Part shown: positions 1-5,102 of the stretch, one piece after another
How positions within the stretch are numbered: position 1 is the stretch's first letter
Layout of the letters: each line of letters begins with the position of its first letter
Program-made: the position numbers and the translations under genes
Source: Gammaproteobacteria bacterium
GTDB taxonomy: Bacteria > Pseudomonadota > Gammaproteobacteria > SZUA-229
Length of the DNA stretch: 5,102 bases
Assembly: GCA_023136715.1 (NCBI GenBank)
Contig: JAGLQT010000124.1
Coordinates: 1-5,102, forward strand
Direction: 5' to 3'
Notes under the pieces: model-generated
Seen by the model: the letters and a program-made list of their open reading frames with translations, nothing else
Database searches by the model: none
What the model was told of the DNA's origin: nothing

Positions 1-308
1 CAGGCGATGATGCCGCCGAGTGTGGAGTTTTCATTATGGCAGGGTGGTTCGAAAGCGAACATTTGATTTTGTTCGGCAAGCGCGTTTTCGATTTCGGACA
101 TTTTTGTGCCGCTACGAGCAGTGATCACCAGTTCACTGGCGCGATATTCGATGATGCCATTGTGGTCAGTAATCGAAATTTCTTCACCATCTACTTTTCT
201 ACCATAAAAGGATTTGCTGTTGCCCGCTGTAATTCGTAAAGACGTTTTGTTGTTTTGAGCGTGTGCAATTTGCTCGTGTAGTTTTTTACTCGAATCGGTT
301 TCCTGCAT
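1..308 (-). CDS. glcE: Glycolate oxidase FAD-binding subunit GlcE, N-terminal part (cut by the window edge)
   Basis: GlcE is the second flavin-type subunit of the GlcDEF complex, which oxidises glycolate to glyoxylate at the inner membrane. Reading the minus strand from an ATG at 308 gives 102 codons with no stop before the left edge. The peptide begins MQETDSSKKLHEQIAHAQ and matches the start of Escherichia coli GlcE in order. It has a TAGNSKSFYGR block (about residues 27-37, like GSNSKAFLGR in E. coli), then ELVITARSGT (59-68), then FEPP (86-89), and runs into TLGGIIA at the cut. These belong to the FAD_binding_4 (PCMH-type) fold. The full protein would be about 350 residues, so roughly 30% is present. 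The start at 308 puts the N terminus where E. coli GlcE starts. No Shine-Dalgarno sequence precedes it, which is odd. The gene is separated from glcD by an opposite-strand gene and so probably needs its own promoter. Confidence 0.93.
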   Translation of the reverse strand, partial: MQETDSSKKLHEQIAHAQNNKTSLRITAGNSKSFYGRKVDGEEISITDHNGIIEYRASELVITARSGTKMSEIENALAEQNQMFAFEPPCHNENSTLGGIIA

Positions 309-347
309 TAGAATTCTGTGATGATGGTATGGAGAAGTTTGTCCTGA

Positions 348-353
348 AGTATA
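348..353 (-). promoter_or_regulatory. Candidate -10 box for glcE
   Basis: The minus strand reads TATACT here, about 40 bases before the glcE start codon. It would give a leader of roughly 33 nucleotides. No convincing -35 box lies 16-18 bases upstream, so the site is weak. It is listed because glcE cannot be co-transcribed directly with glcD without a transcript running antisense through the gene between them, and the divergent 160-base gap is the only place for a dedicated promoter. Confidence 0.2.
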
Positions 354-372
354 TAGATATGCATTCGTAACA

Positions 373-402
373 TTTACACACTTAAAACAGTTAAAATATA
401 TG
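373..402 (+). promoter_or_regulatory. Candidate promoter for the Omp85-like gene
   Basis: A TTTACA hexamer (373-378) lies 18 bases before TATATG (397-402) in the AT-rich divergent gap. This is a fair sigma-70-like match, and transcription would start near 409, leaving a leader of about 60 bases. Other AT-rich hexamers nearby (TATCAT at 413-418, TATAAG at 418-423) could serve instead. A TTAAAA element is repeated directly at 382-387 and 391-396, inside this promoter. The exact start is uncertain. Confidence 0.3.
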
Positions 403-423
403 GTGTTTACCTTATCATATAAG

Positions 424-454
424 CCTGTTTGTCATCGTTCAGGTGTTTTTTTTT
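424..454 (+). promoter_or_regulatory. Leader hairpin followed by a nine-T run, before the Omp85-like gene
   Basis: CCTG (424-427) can pair with CAGG (440-443) around a 12-base loop. Shortly after comes an uninterrupted run of nine T (446-454), only 14 bases before the first ATG. It has the outline of an attenuator or weak terminator, but the four-base stem is too short to be convincing. The T run could also slip and change leader length. It is recorded as a structural oddity of the leader. Confidence 0.2.
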
Positions 455-468
455 GCTGACGGTCTCAA

Positions 469-1752
469 ATGATGCATGAGATGTTCTCAATTTTCAGAAT
501 TTTTCTTTTATTGACAATGCTGTTGCCAATGCCGGTGCTGGCAGATCAGGTTATCAGCGCAATTATCTTCGAAGGCAATGATGTGACTGAGGAGTCAATC
601 ATGCGTCTTGAAATGCTGGTGGGTGAAGGTGATCCTGTTGATATTTCAAAAATCGACAAGTCGGTGCAATACATTAGGAATCTCAGGCTATTTGAATGGG
701 TACGTTATCGACTTGATGAGGATGCTTCGACCGATGATGTGACACTTGTGATCAGTGTCAGGGAACGCTATTACCTGGTTCCACTGCCAACGTTCAGAAT
801 AAATGGCGATAATGAGCTGGAATATGGCGCCAAGCTGCGCTGGGACAATGTAGCGGGGCTTAATCATCAGCTTAAGTGGAAAGTGCTCAACAAAGGTTCA
901 AGTAATGGTATCAGAGAGTATAGTAATGAAATCGATTACATCATGCCGCGCATTTTTCTGAGTCGCTATCAGTTAATATTAGATGCTCTGAACGCCAGGG
1001 ATGTCGATGATGATCCGGACACGGGCCTGGAATTACAACGAAGTTGGGCTTATGGTTTTGACCTGATGAAATGGTTGAATAAAGCGGGTATCAGTAAAGG
1101 GCTATTCGCTGCGGGTGGTATCCATTATAAAAAACGGGAGATTACTTCACTGGAACCGTCAATTAATAATGAAGAAGTGCTTGATGCCATAGTGTATGAA
1201 CTTAGGATAGGGACTGATATACGCTACGAATACGACTTCAACCGGAGCGGCAGATTCCTGGAATACAAGATAGGTTATACAGGCGATGATGAAACGCCAG
1301 GGAGTAGCTCATCGCTTGTAAAACAAGAGATTAGATATGTCAGCCTGAATTCCTATAGTCAGAATCCGCCGGTTAACTTTAACTACCAGGTGGTTATTGG
1401 CCAATCAAATGACGACTTTCTGGGGGATAAGGCATTTTCGATCGGTGGCAATACAAATCTTAGAGGTTACGACACAGGAGAATTTCGAGGCAATGCGATA
1501 TTGCGTGCAAATTTTGAGTACCTGTCTATATTCGATGAGTCTCCATTATTACGTAAGGTGTTTTTCTTTGATACAGGTGATGTTCCAGAAAAATTATCGG
1601 ACTTAAAATTATCAGATTTTAAGTCCGGTGCGGGTGCTGGTATACGTTGGAAAATAAGGCGGTTTGTTCGGGTTAACCTTCGTCTTGATGCGGCCTATGC
1701 ATTTGAAACAGACGATATTCATTATAGTTTTGGCTTAAGTTCTACTTTTTGA
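469..1752 (+). CDS. Single-POTRA Omp85-superfamily outer-membrane protein (BamA/TamA-like barrel)
   Basis: Omp85 proteins insert or move other proteins across the outer membrane; the substrate of this one is unknown. The 427-residue product starts with a hydrophobic signal peptide, probably cut after VLA at residue 25. One POTRA-like unit follows (about 27-97, from VISAIIFEGNDVT to VTLVISVRERYYLVPLP). The rest (about 107-427) is rich in alternating beta strands, as in the Bac_surface_Ag (PF01103) barrel. It carries the loop-6 motif GGNTNLRGY (326-334, conserved Arg332), a matching FxDxG strand motif (F366, D368, G370), and a terminal Phe after a beta-signal-like strand. BamA has five POTRA domains and TamA three, so this is a reduced form. 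Starts at 469, 472 and 481 are all possible; no clear Shine-Dalgarno decides, and 481 gives a 21-residue signal peptide. The gene lies opposite to and between glcD and glcE. Five sampled lines average about 39% GC, well below glcD. Confidence 0.85.
   Translation: MMHEMFSIFRIFLLLTMLLPMPVLADQVISAIIFEGNDVTEESIMRLEMLVGEGDPVDISKIDKSVQYIRNLRLFEWVRYRLDEDASTDDVTLVISVRERYYLVPLPTFRINGDNELEYGAKLRWDNVAGLNHQLKWKVLNKGSSNGIREYSNEIDYIMPRIFLSRYQLILDALNARDVDDDPDTGLELQRSWAYGFDLMKWLNKAGISKGLFAAGGIHYKKREITSLEPSINNEEVLDAIVYELRIGTDIRYEYDFNRSGRFLEYKIGYTGDDETPGSSSSLVKQEIRYVSLNSYSQNPPVNFNYQVVIGQSNDDFLGDKAFSIGGNTNLRGYDTGEFRGNAILRANFEYLSIFDESPLLRKVFFFDTGDVPEKLSDLKLSDFKSGAGAGIRWKIRRFVRVNLRLDAAYAFETDDIHYSFGLSSTF
1591..1620 (+). 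repeat. Imperfect 15-base tandem duplication inside the Omp85-like gene
   Basis: Two adjacent 15-base units (1591-1605 and 1606-1620) match at 12 of 15 positions. In frame they encode KLSDL then KLSDF (residues 375-384), just after the FxDxG strand motif. A small in-frame duplication that lengthens a barrel turn or loop is the simplest reading. Confidence 0.7.
1598..1627. repeat. Perfect 12-base inverted repeat with a 6-base loop, inside the Omp85-like gene
   Basis: CGGACTTAAAAT (1598-1609) and ATTTTAAGTCCG (1616-1627) are exact reverse complements around TATCAG. The outer flanks add a few further A-U and G-U pairs. It overlaps the tandem duplication and lies well inside the reading frame, so it is not an obvious terminator. 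In RNA it could form a stable hairpin about 130 bases before the stop codon. Confidence 0.75.
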
Positions 1753-1770
1753 GAAAACCAGGCAACGTGA

Positions 1771-1788
1771 ATGCATCAGGTGATGTAT
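1771..1788. repeat. Dyad in the gap between the convergent Omp85-like gene and glcD
   Basis: ATGCATCA and TGATGTAT face each other across GG, giving eight pairs of which one is G-U. It is the only symmetrical element in the 64-base gap between the two convergent stop codons. No T run follows on either strand, so it does not look like a standard terminator. It may be an operator-like dyad or chance. Confidence 0.3.
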
Positions 1789-1816
1789 ACCCTGTTGTCT
1801 GAATTTCTTTGTCGCA

Positions 1817-3277
1817 TTAAAACCTTTCGATATCAGGGTGAGGGAGTTTGCCGTGATGCACATGCATGGCGCCAAATTCGGCGCAGCGATGCAAGGTTGG
1901 AATCGCCTTGCCGGGGTTGAGTAAACCTGCGGGGTCGAACACTTCTTTAATGGCGTGGAATTGTGTCAGTTCGACCGAGCCAAATTGCACGCACATCTGG
2001 TTGATTTTTTCGATGCCGACGCCGTGCTCACCGGTTATGCTACCGCCGAGTTCAACGCAGGTTTCGAGAATTTTTCCGCCCAGTTCTTCGGTGCGTTCCA
2101 GCTCACCTTCGATGTTTGCATCATAAAGAATGAGTGGGTGCAGGTTGCCGTCGCCAGCATGGAAAACATTGACTACAGGAAGCTGGTATTCATCGGAAAG
2201 ATTTTTGATGCGCGTCAGCACGTTAGCAATCTGGTAGCGCGGGATGGTGCCGTCCATGCAATAGTAGTCGGGTGACAGGCGGCCGACAGCGGGGAAGGCG
2301 GCTTTACGACCTGCCCAGAATTTCAGGCGTTCAGCCTCATCTTTGGCGACGCGAATTTCGATAGCGCCGGATTCTTTGAGTATTTCTTTAGCGTGTTCCA
2401 GTTCGTCGGCGACTTCGGCGGTATTGCCATCGACTTCACAGAGCAGAATGGCGGCGGCATCGCGCGGGTAACCCGCGTTAACGAAATCGTCGGCCGCGCC
2501 AATCGCAGCGTGATCCATTAATTCCAGGCCGGCGGGGATAATGCCTTTGGCGATAATGTTGCTGACGGCCTGTCCGGCAACAGCGACATCATCAAAGGCG
2601 GCCAGTATGACTTTTGTCGCCGTTGGTTTGGGTAGCAGTTTGACGGTGATTTCGGTGATGATGCCGAGCAGGCCTTCGGAGCCAGTCATCAGGGCAAGCA
2701 GGTCGTAGCCGGGTGTGTCGAGTGCGTCGCTACCGATGGTTAGATGTTCGCCATCCATAGTGATGATTTCAAGCTTCATTATATTGTGTACGGTGAGGCC
2801 GTATTTCAGGCAGTGCACGCCACCGGAATTTTCAGCTACGTTACCGCCAATAGAACAGGCGATTTGTGATGAAGGATCGGGTGCGTAATATAAATCATGT
2901 ATTGCCGCGGCTTCGGAAATAGCTAGGTTACGAACGCCGGGTTGAATGCGTGCGGTTTGATTATCTGGATCAATTTCGATAATACGATTGAACTTTGTCA
3001 GGCTGAGCAGGATCCCATCTTCCAGAGGTAAGGCGCCGCCAGATAAGCCAGTGCCGGCGCCACGTGCGACCACGGGAATATTGTTTTCAGCACATAATCG
3101 TAGCGTGGCTTCGATGTGTTCGATAGTTTCGGGTATGACGACCAGCAGCGGGGTGGCGCGATAAGCGGATAAGCCATCACATTCGTAGGGCGCCAGATCT
3201 TCAGTTTCATGCAGGATGCAGTGCTCAGGTATGAAGGCATGCAGGCGCTCGACCAGATTATGGAGTGGCTGATTCAT
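1817..3277 (-). CDS. glcD: Glycolate oxidase catalytic FAD subunit GlcD
   Basis: GlcD is the flavoprotein of the GlcDEF complex, which converts glycolate (and D-lactate in some hosts) to glyoxylate and passes electrons on through the iron-sulphur subunit GlcF. The 486-residue product is close to the E. coli length (499) and resembles it throughout. The FAD_binding_4 domain covers about 42-180, with RGAGTGLSGGALPL (72-85) and PDPSSQIACSIGGNVAEN (133-150). The FAD-oxidase C domain covers about 215-458, with MDGTIPR (341-347), HAGDGNLHP (373-381) and GEHG (416-419). In this family the two His of the HxGDGNxH motif (here H373 and H380), with the Glu and His of GEHG, form the metal and active-site cluster. 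The C terminus HRCAEFGAMHVHHG, ending ERF, is typical of GlcD. The start at 3277 aligns roughly with the family, though no strong Shine-Dalgarno precedes it. Four sampled lines range from about 52% to 62% GC, higher than the neighbours. Confidence 0.97.
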   Translation of the reverse strand: MNQPLHNLVERLHAFIPEHCILHETEDLAPYECDGLSAYRATPLLVVIPETIEHIEATLRLCAENNIPVVARGAGTGLSGGALPLEDGILLSLTKFNRIIEIDPDNQTARIQPGVRNLAISEAAAIHDLYYAPDPSSQIACSIGGNVAENSGGVHCLKYGLTVHNIMKLEIITMDGEHLTIGSDALDTPGYDLLALMTGSEGLLGIITEITVKLLPKPTATKVILAAFDDVAVAGQAVSNIIAKGIIPAGLELMDHAAIGAADDFVNAGYPRDAAAILLCEVDGNTAEVADELEHAKEILKESGAIEIRVAKDEAERLKFWAGRKAAFPAVGRLSPDYYCMDGTIPRYQIANVLTRIKNLSDEYQLPVVNVFHAGDGNLHPLILYDANIEGELERTEELGGKILETCVELGGSITGEHGVGIEKINQMCVQFGSVELTQFHAIKEVFDPAGLLNPGKAIPTLHRCAEFGAMHVHHGKLPHPDIERF

Positions 3278-3401
3278 TGATAGATGGATGCTGCAGTTGT
3301 ATGGAAAATAGAGGGCTATTTATAAATCTAGATATAAAGCTGATGACTGTATCATGGGTGGCTTATAGCTGTCTTCGTCCATTCTTAGGCTGCTCTTTCT
3401 A

Positions 3402-3431
3402 TGTTAATGCGTGTTAATATTCGTGCACGAA
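3402..3431. promoter_or_regulatory. Operator-like direct repeat and 12-base palindrome upstream of the YfaZ-type gene
   Basis: TGTTAAT occurs twice (3402-3408 and 3412-3418) with a spacing of 10 bases, one DNA turn. A perfect 12-base palindrome TTCGTGCACGAA (3420-3431) follows. The palindrome is centred about 42 bases before the start point expected from the -10 box at 3456-3461, a usual place for an activator next to the polymerase. I do not recognise a specific regulator. The 206-base gap between divergent glcD and this gene holds no reading frame that I can support. Confidence 0.4.
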
Positions 3432-3455
3432 ATGATGCAAATATAACCGCAACTT

Positions 3456-3461
3456 TATAAT
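3456..3461 (+). promoter_or_regulatory. Consensus -10 box for the YfaZ-type gene
   Basis: The sequence reads TATAAT exactly, 22 bases before the start codon, which implies a very short leader. The matching -35 region (about 3433-3438, TGATGC) is poor. A promoter with a perfect -10 and a weak -35 fits activation by a bound regulator, such as one using the palindrome just upstream. Confidence 0.5.
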
Positions 3462-3465
3462 TGAT

Positions 3466-3471
3466 TAGGAG
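3466..3471 (+). promoter_or_regulatory. Ribosome-binding site of the YfaZ-type gene, with unusually long spacing
   Basis: TAGGAG is a good Shine-Dalgarno core but ends 12 bases before the ATG at 3484, longer than the usual 5-9. There is no in-frame start closer to it, and the signal peptide begins at 3484, so the start is kept. Confidence 0.55.
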
Positions 3472-3483
3472 ATAATAAAACTC

Positions 3484-4083
3484 ATGCTAAGTAAGGCATT
3501 AATATTTATTTTGGCGATGGCGCCGTTTTCAACTGCATTGGCATCAGCGATTGATTTTCGTTTGGGTAACAAAATGGCTGAGGTGTTATATAAGTCGGAA
3601 GATGCAAGCTTTGGCTATGGCGGTGCGGATATTGGCCTGGGATTATTTCTGAATGAAAGAGATGACTTGCTGGCTACGGGAACAATACTGGTTTCGGGAA
3701 GTAGTGATGGTGATGTGAAGGGGCTGCATTTTGGTGTGGGCGCAAAAATCTATGCGGGCATACTGGATTTCCCTTCGCCGATTGATAACCAAAGTGGTGC
3801 TATGCTGGCTATTGGAATGCAGGTGCGTTACGTGTTGCCGGGTAAAATGCCGGTGGCGATATTGCTTGAAGGTTTTGGTGCACCGGATGTAACCAGTGCT
3901 TCAGACTTTAAAGGTGTAAGAGAAATCAGGCTTGCCCTTGAGTTAGAGATAACGCCCAGTGCAAGAGCTTATATTGGCTATCGTACACTTGAGGTTGAGT
4001 TGAATAATGGCCTGGGTAATAGCAATGGTAATGATCATGAACTGGATGACAGGGCTCATATTGGTGTGCGTTTTTCCTTTTAG
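3484..4083 (+). CDS. YfaZ-family outer-membrane protein (predicted small beta-barrel)
   Basis: The 199-residue product has a clear signal peptide (hydrophobic about 5-18, cut after ALA at 20 or ASA at 22). It continues with alternating strands rich in Gly and aromatic residues and ends in VRFSF, a typical outer-membrane C terminus. The pattern fits the YfaZ family (about 180 residues in E. coli): an internal DGDVKGLHFGVGAK stretch (75-88), a LLEGFGAPD segment (127-135) and SARAYIGYRTLEVEL (159-173). The family's function is not established; a barrel in the outer membrane is inferred. It is divergent from glcD, has its own promoter and strong terminator, and looks like a single-gene unit. The assignment rests on remembered pattern similarity, so another small porin-like family is possible. 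Confidence 0.7.
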   Translation: MLSKALIFILAMAPFSTALASAIDFRLGNKMAEVLYKSEDASFGYGGADIGLGLFLNERDDLLATGTILVSGSSDGDVKGLHFGVGAKIYAGILDFPSPIDNQSGAMLAIGMQVRYVLPGKMPVAILLEGFGAPDVTSASDFKGVREIRLALELEITPSARAYIGYRTLEVELNNGLGNSNGNDHELDDRAHIGVRFSF

Positions 4084-4112
4084 TGATTGTTGCTATAGTT
4101 TGAGTTAGATTT

Positions 4113-4140
4113 AAAAAGACGAGCAATGCTCGTCTTTTTT
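4113..4140 (+). terminator. Intrinsic terminator after the YfaZ-type gene
   Basis: A 12-base perfect stem (4113-4124 with 4128-4139) closes a three-base AAT loop. It has a GACGAGC core, an A run on the left arm and six T at the right end. It starts 29 bases after the stop codon. Because of the A run it could also work on the opposite strand. mazG starts only 29 bases after it. Confidence 0.9.
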
Positions 4141-4160
4141 ATGTATTGAGATGTGTGATT

Positions 4161-4169
4161 GGGGGTGAT
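4161..4169 (+). promoter_or_regulatory. Ribosome-binding site that fixes the mazG start
   Basis: GGGGGTGAT differs by one base from GGAGGTGAT, the full complement of the 16S rRNA 3' end, and directly precedes the ATG at 4170. It favours this ATG over the in-frame TTG at 4146, which has no such signal and would add eight residues absent from E. coli MazG. Confidence 0.7.
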
Positions 4170-4982
4170 ATGCAGGAAATAAAAAGATTGCAGGAGATTA
4201 TGCGGGCCTTGCGTGATCCTGAGTCAGGTTGTCCCTGGGATCAAAAGCAGGACTTTTCTACTATTGCGCCTTATACCATCGAAGAAGCTTATGAAATTTC
4301 GGATGCGATTGAGCGTGGTGATATGCACGATCTCAAAGACGAGTTGGGTGATTTGCTATTTCATGTGGTTTTTCATGCGCAAATGGCCAATGAGCAAAAT
4401 GAGTTCTGTTTTGATGATGTGGTTAAGGCTGTTAATGACAAGCTGGTTCGGCGACATCCACATGTTTTTGCTGATAACAAAGCAGGAACCGATGAAGAGC
4501 TGCTAAAGGCCTGGGAGCAGCAAAAAGCCAGTGAGCGCAGTAATAAGGAAACGCCTGATGTAGCAATGGACAGTGTGCTGGATGGGATTGCGTCATCGTT
4601 ACCAGCGCTGAAATGGTCGGAAAAAATTCAGAAGCGTGCGGCGCACACGGGTTTTGACTGGGATGAGCTGGCACCGGTGTTTGATAAGTTGAATGAGGAA
4701 ATTGATGAATTGAAGCAGGAAGTGACTACGGAAGATAATCATGAGCGCATTATGGATGAAATGGGTGACGTCTTGTTTTCCTGCGTGAATTTGTCGCGCC
4801 ATCTTGGCGTGAGTGCCGAGCAGGCTTTGCGTCAGGGGAATCAGAAGTTTATTGGCCGTTTTCAGAAGCTGGAGCAGTTGATAGCGGGGGAAGGTCGAGT
4901 TATTAATGAATGTTCTCTGGGTGAGCTGGAAGAATATTGGCAGAAGGCCAAGTTAGAATTAGAAAATAGAGATAATAAGTAA
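4170..4982 (+). CDS. mazG: Nucleoside triphosphate pyrophosphohydrolase MazG
   Basis: MazG hydrolyses (d)NTPs to the monophosphate and pyrophosphate in the cytoplasm. In E. coli it is linked to limiting aberrant nucleotides and to lowering ppGpp effects in starvation. From the ATG at 4170 the product is 270 residues (E. coli 263) and lines up from its first residues (MQEIKRLQEIMRALRDPE against MNQIDRLLTIMQRLRDPE). Both tandem domains keep the metal-binding pattern EExxE...ExxD: E38, E39, E42 with E58 and D61 in the first, and E176, E177, E180 with E197 and D200 in the second. Other landmarks are GCPWD (20-24), TIAPYTIEEAYE (31-42), RRHPHVFAD (94-102) and KIQKRAAHTGFDW (152-164). No toxin-antitoxin pair (mazEF) and no relA lies next to it in this window, unlike in E. 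coli. It sits 29 bases after the YfaZ-type gene's terminator, so its own promoter is unclear. Confidence 0.96.
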   Translation: MQEIKRLQEIMRALRDPESGCPWDQKQDFSTIAPYTIEEAYEISDAIERGDMHDLKDELGDLLFHVVFHAQMANEQNEFCFDDVVKAVNDKLVRRHPHVFADNKAGTDEELLKAWEQQKASERSNKETPDVAMDSVLDGIASSLPALKWSEKIQKRAAHTGFDWDELAPVFDKLNEEIDELKQEVTTEDNHERIMDEMGDVLFSCVNLSRHLGVSAEQALRQGNQKFIGRFQKLEQLIAGEGRVINECSLGELEEYWQKAKLELENRDNK

Positions 4983-5014
4983 TGCAGCTATTTTGAGCGT
5001 AATAGCTTACACAT

Positions 5015-5050
5015 AAAAAAGGCCGCAGTAATTGCGGCCTTTTTTGTTTT
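5015..5050 (+). terminator. Intrinsic terminator after mazG
   Basis: GGCCGCA (5021-5027) pairs with TGCGGCC (5033-5039) around GTAAT. The stem is extended by six A-T pairs (5015-5020 with 5040-5045), followed by GTTTT. It starts 32 bases after the mazG stop. The A run on the left arm would let it serve a convergent gene on the minus strand too. Confidence 0.92.
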
Positions 5051-5102
5051 AACTGAAAGCTTACTTTAGATGAATAGTGACTGTGTAGCGTCAGATGATT
5101 CT

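Noticed and set aside
36..239. Plus-strand open frame of 67 codons at the left end
   Set aside because: It is the opposite-strand shadow of glcE, whose minus-strand reading matches a known family from its start.
1397..1606. Second plus-strand frame inside the Omp85-like gene
   Set aside because: It overlaps the conserved LRGY-containing part of the real frame and has no family features or start signal.
469..1752. Omp85-like gene as BamA or TamA itself
   Set aside because: At 427 residues with one POTRA domain it is far shorter than BamA (about 800) and lacks the three POTRA domains of TamA. No bamA or tamB neighbours are present.
309..1816. Insertion sequence or integron cassette between glcD and glcE
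   Set aside because: There is no transposase, no terminal inverted repeats and no attC-like element. Only a six-base direct repeat is seen, which is consistent with an insertion but does not identify a mechanism.
1866..2275. Plus-strand frames of 86 and 106 codons within glcD
   Set aside because: They are antisense shadows of a high-confidence glcD and show no recognisable protein.
4146..4169. Eight-residue upstream extension of mazG from a TTG
   Set aside because: The ATG at 4170 has a near-perfect Shine-Dalgarno and aligns with the E. coli MazG start; the extension would be translated through that site.
4146..4982. MazG as part of a toxin-antitoxin or phage-defence cluster
   Set aside because: No mazE, mazF, relA or defence gene is present nearby, and the protein is the ordinary two-domain housekeeping form.
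5051..5102. End of a possible minus-strand gene converging on the mazG terminator
   Set aside because: One minus-strand frame is open from the right edge to a TAA at 5066-5068 (ESSDATQSLFI), but about 12 codons are too few to support a gene. Another frame ending RYTVTIHLK has an in-frame TGA just before it.

Overview
The window looks like chromosomal DNA from a gammaproteobacterium. GlcD, GlcE, MazG and a YfaZ-type protein all read as close relatives of the enterobacterial proteins. Lines I counted by hand run from about 27% to 62% GC, so overall composition is moderate. I see no transposase, integrase, tRNA, rRNA or CRISPR array, and I cannot name the genus.

Layout. On the minus strand lie two subunits of glycolate oxidase: glcD (3277 to 1817) and the 5' part of glcE (308 to the left edge, where the window cuts it). 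In the glycolate operons I know these two genes abut. Here about 1.5 kb separates them, and that interval carries one gene on the opposite strand (469-1752). This gene encodes a small Omp85-superfamily outer-membrane protein with a signal peptide, a single POTRA domain and a C-terminal barrel. To the right, divergent from glcD, is a YfaZ-type outer-membrane protein gene (3484-4083) that ends in a strong hairpin terminator. Close behind is mazG (4170-4982), a two-domain nucleoside triphosphate pyrophosphohydrolase gene with its own strong terminator (5015-5050). The last 50 bases hold nothing I can assign.

How the genes relate. GlcD and GlcE, with GlcF (not in the window, perhaps beyond the left edge), form the membrane-associated enzyme that oxidises glycolate to glyoxylate. 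The Omp85-like and YfaZ-like proteins are outer-membrane proteins with no evident metabolic link to glycolate. MazG is a housekeeping or stress-related nucleotide-pool enzyme.

The most interesting feature is the split of glcD from glcE. The glcD stop and the glcE start share the same short junction sequence (TAATGC on the minus strand). Joining them in thought recreates a stop/start overlap with a good ribosome-binding site. This suggests that the Omp85 gene entered an ancestral glcDE junction. Otherwise the window is fairly ordinary, and I do not see a new multi-gene system in it.
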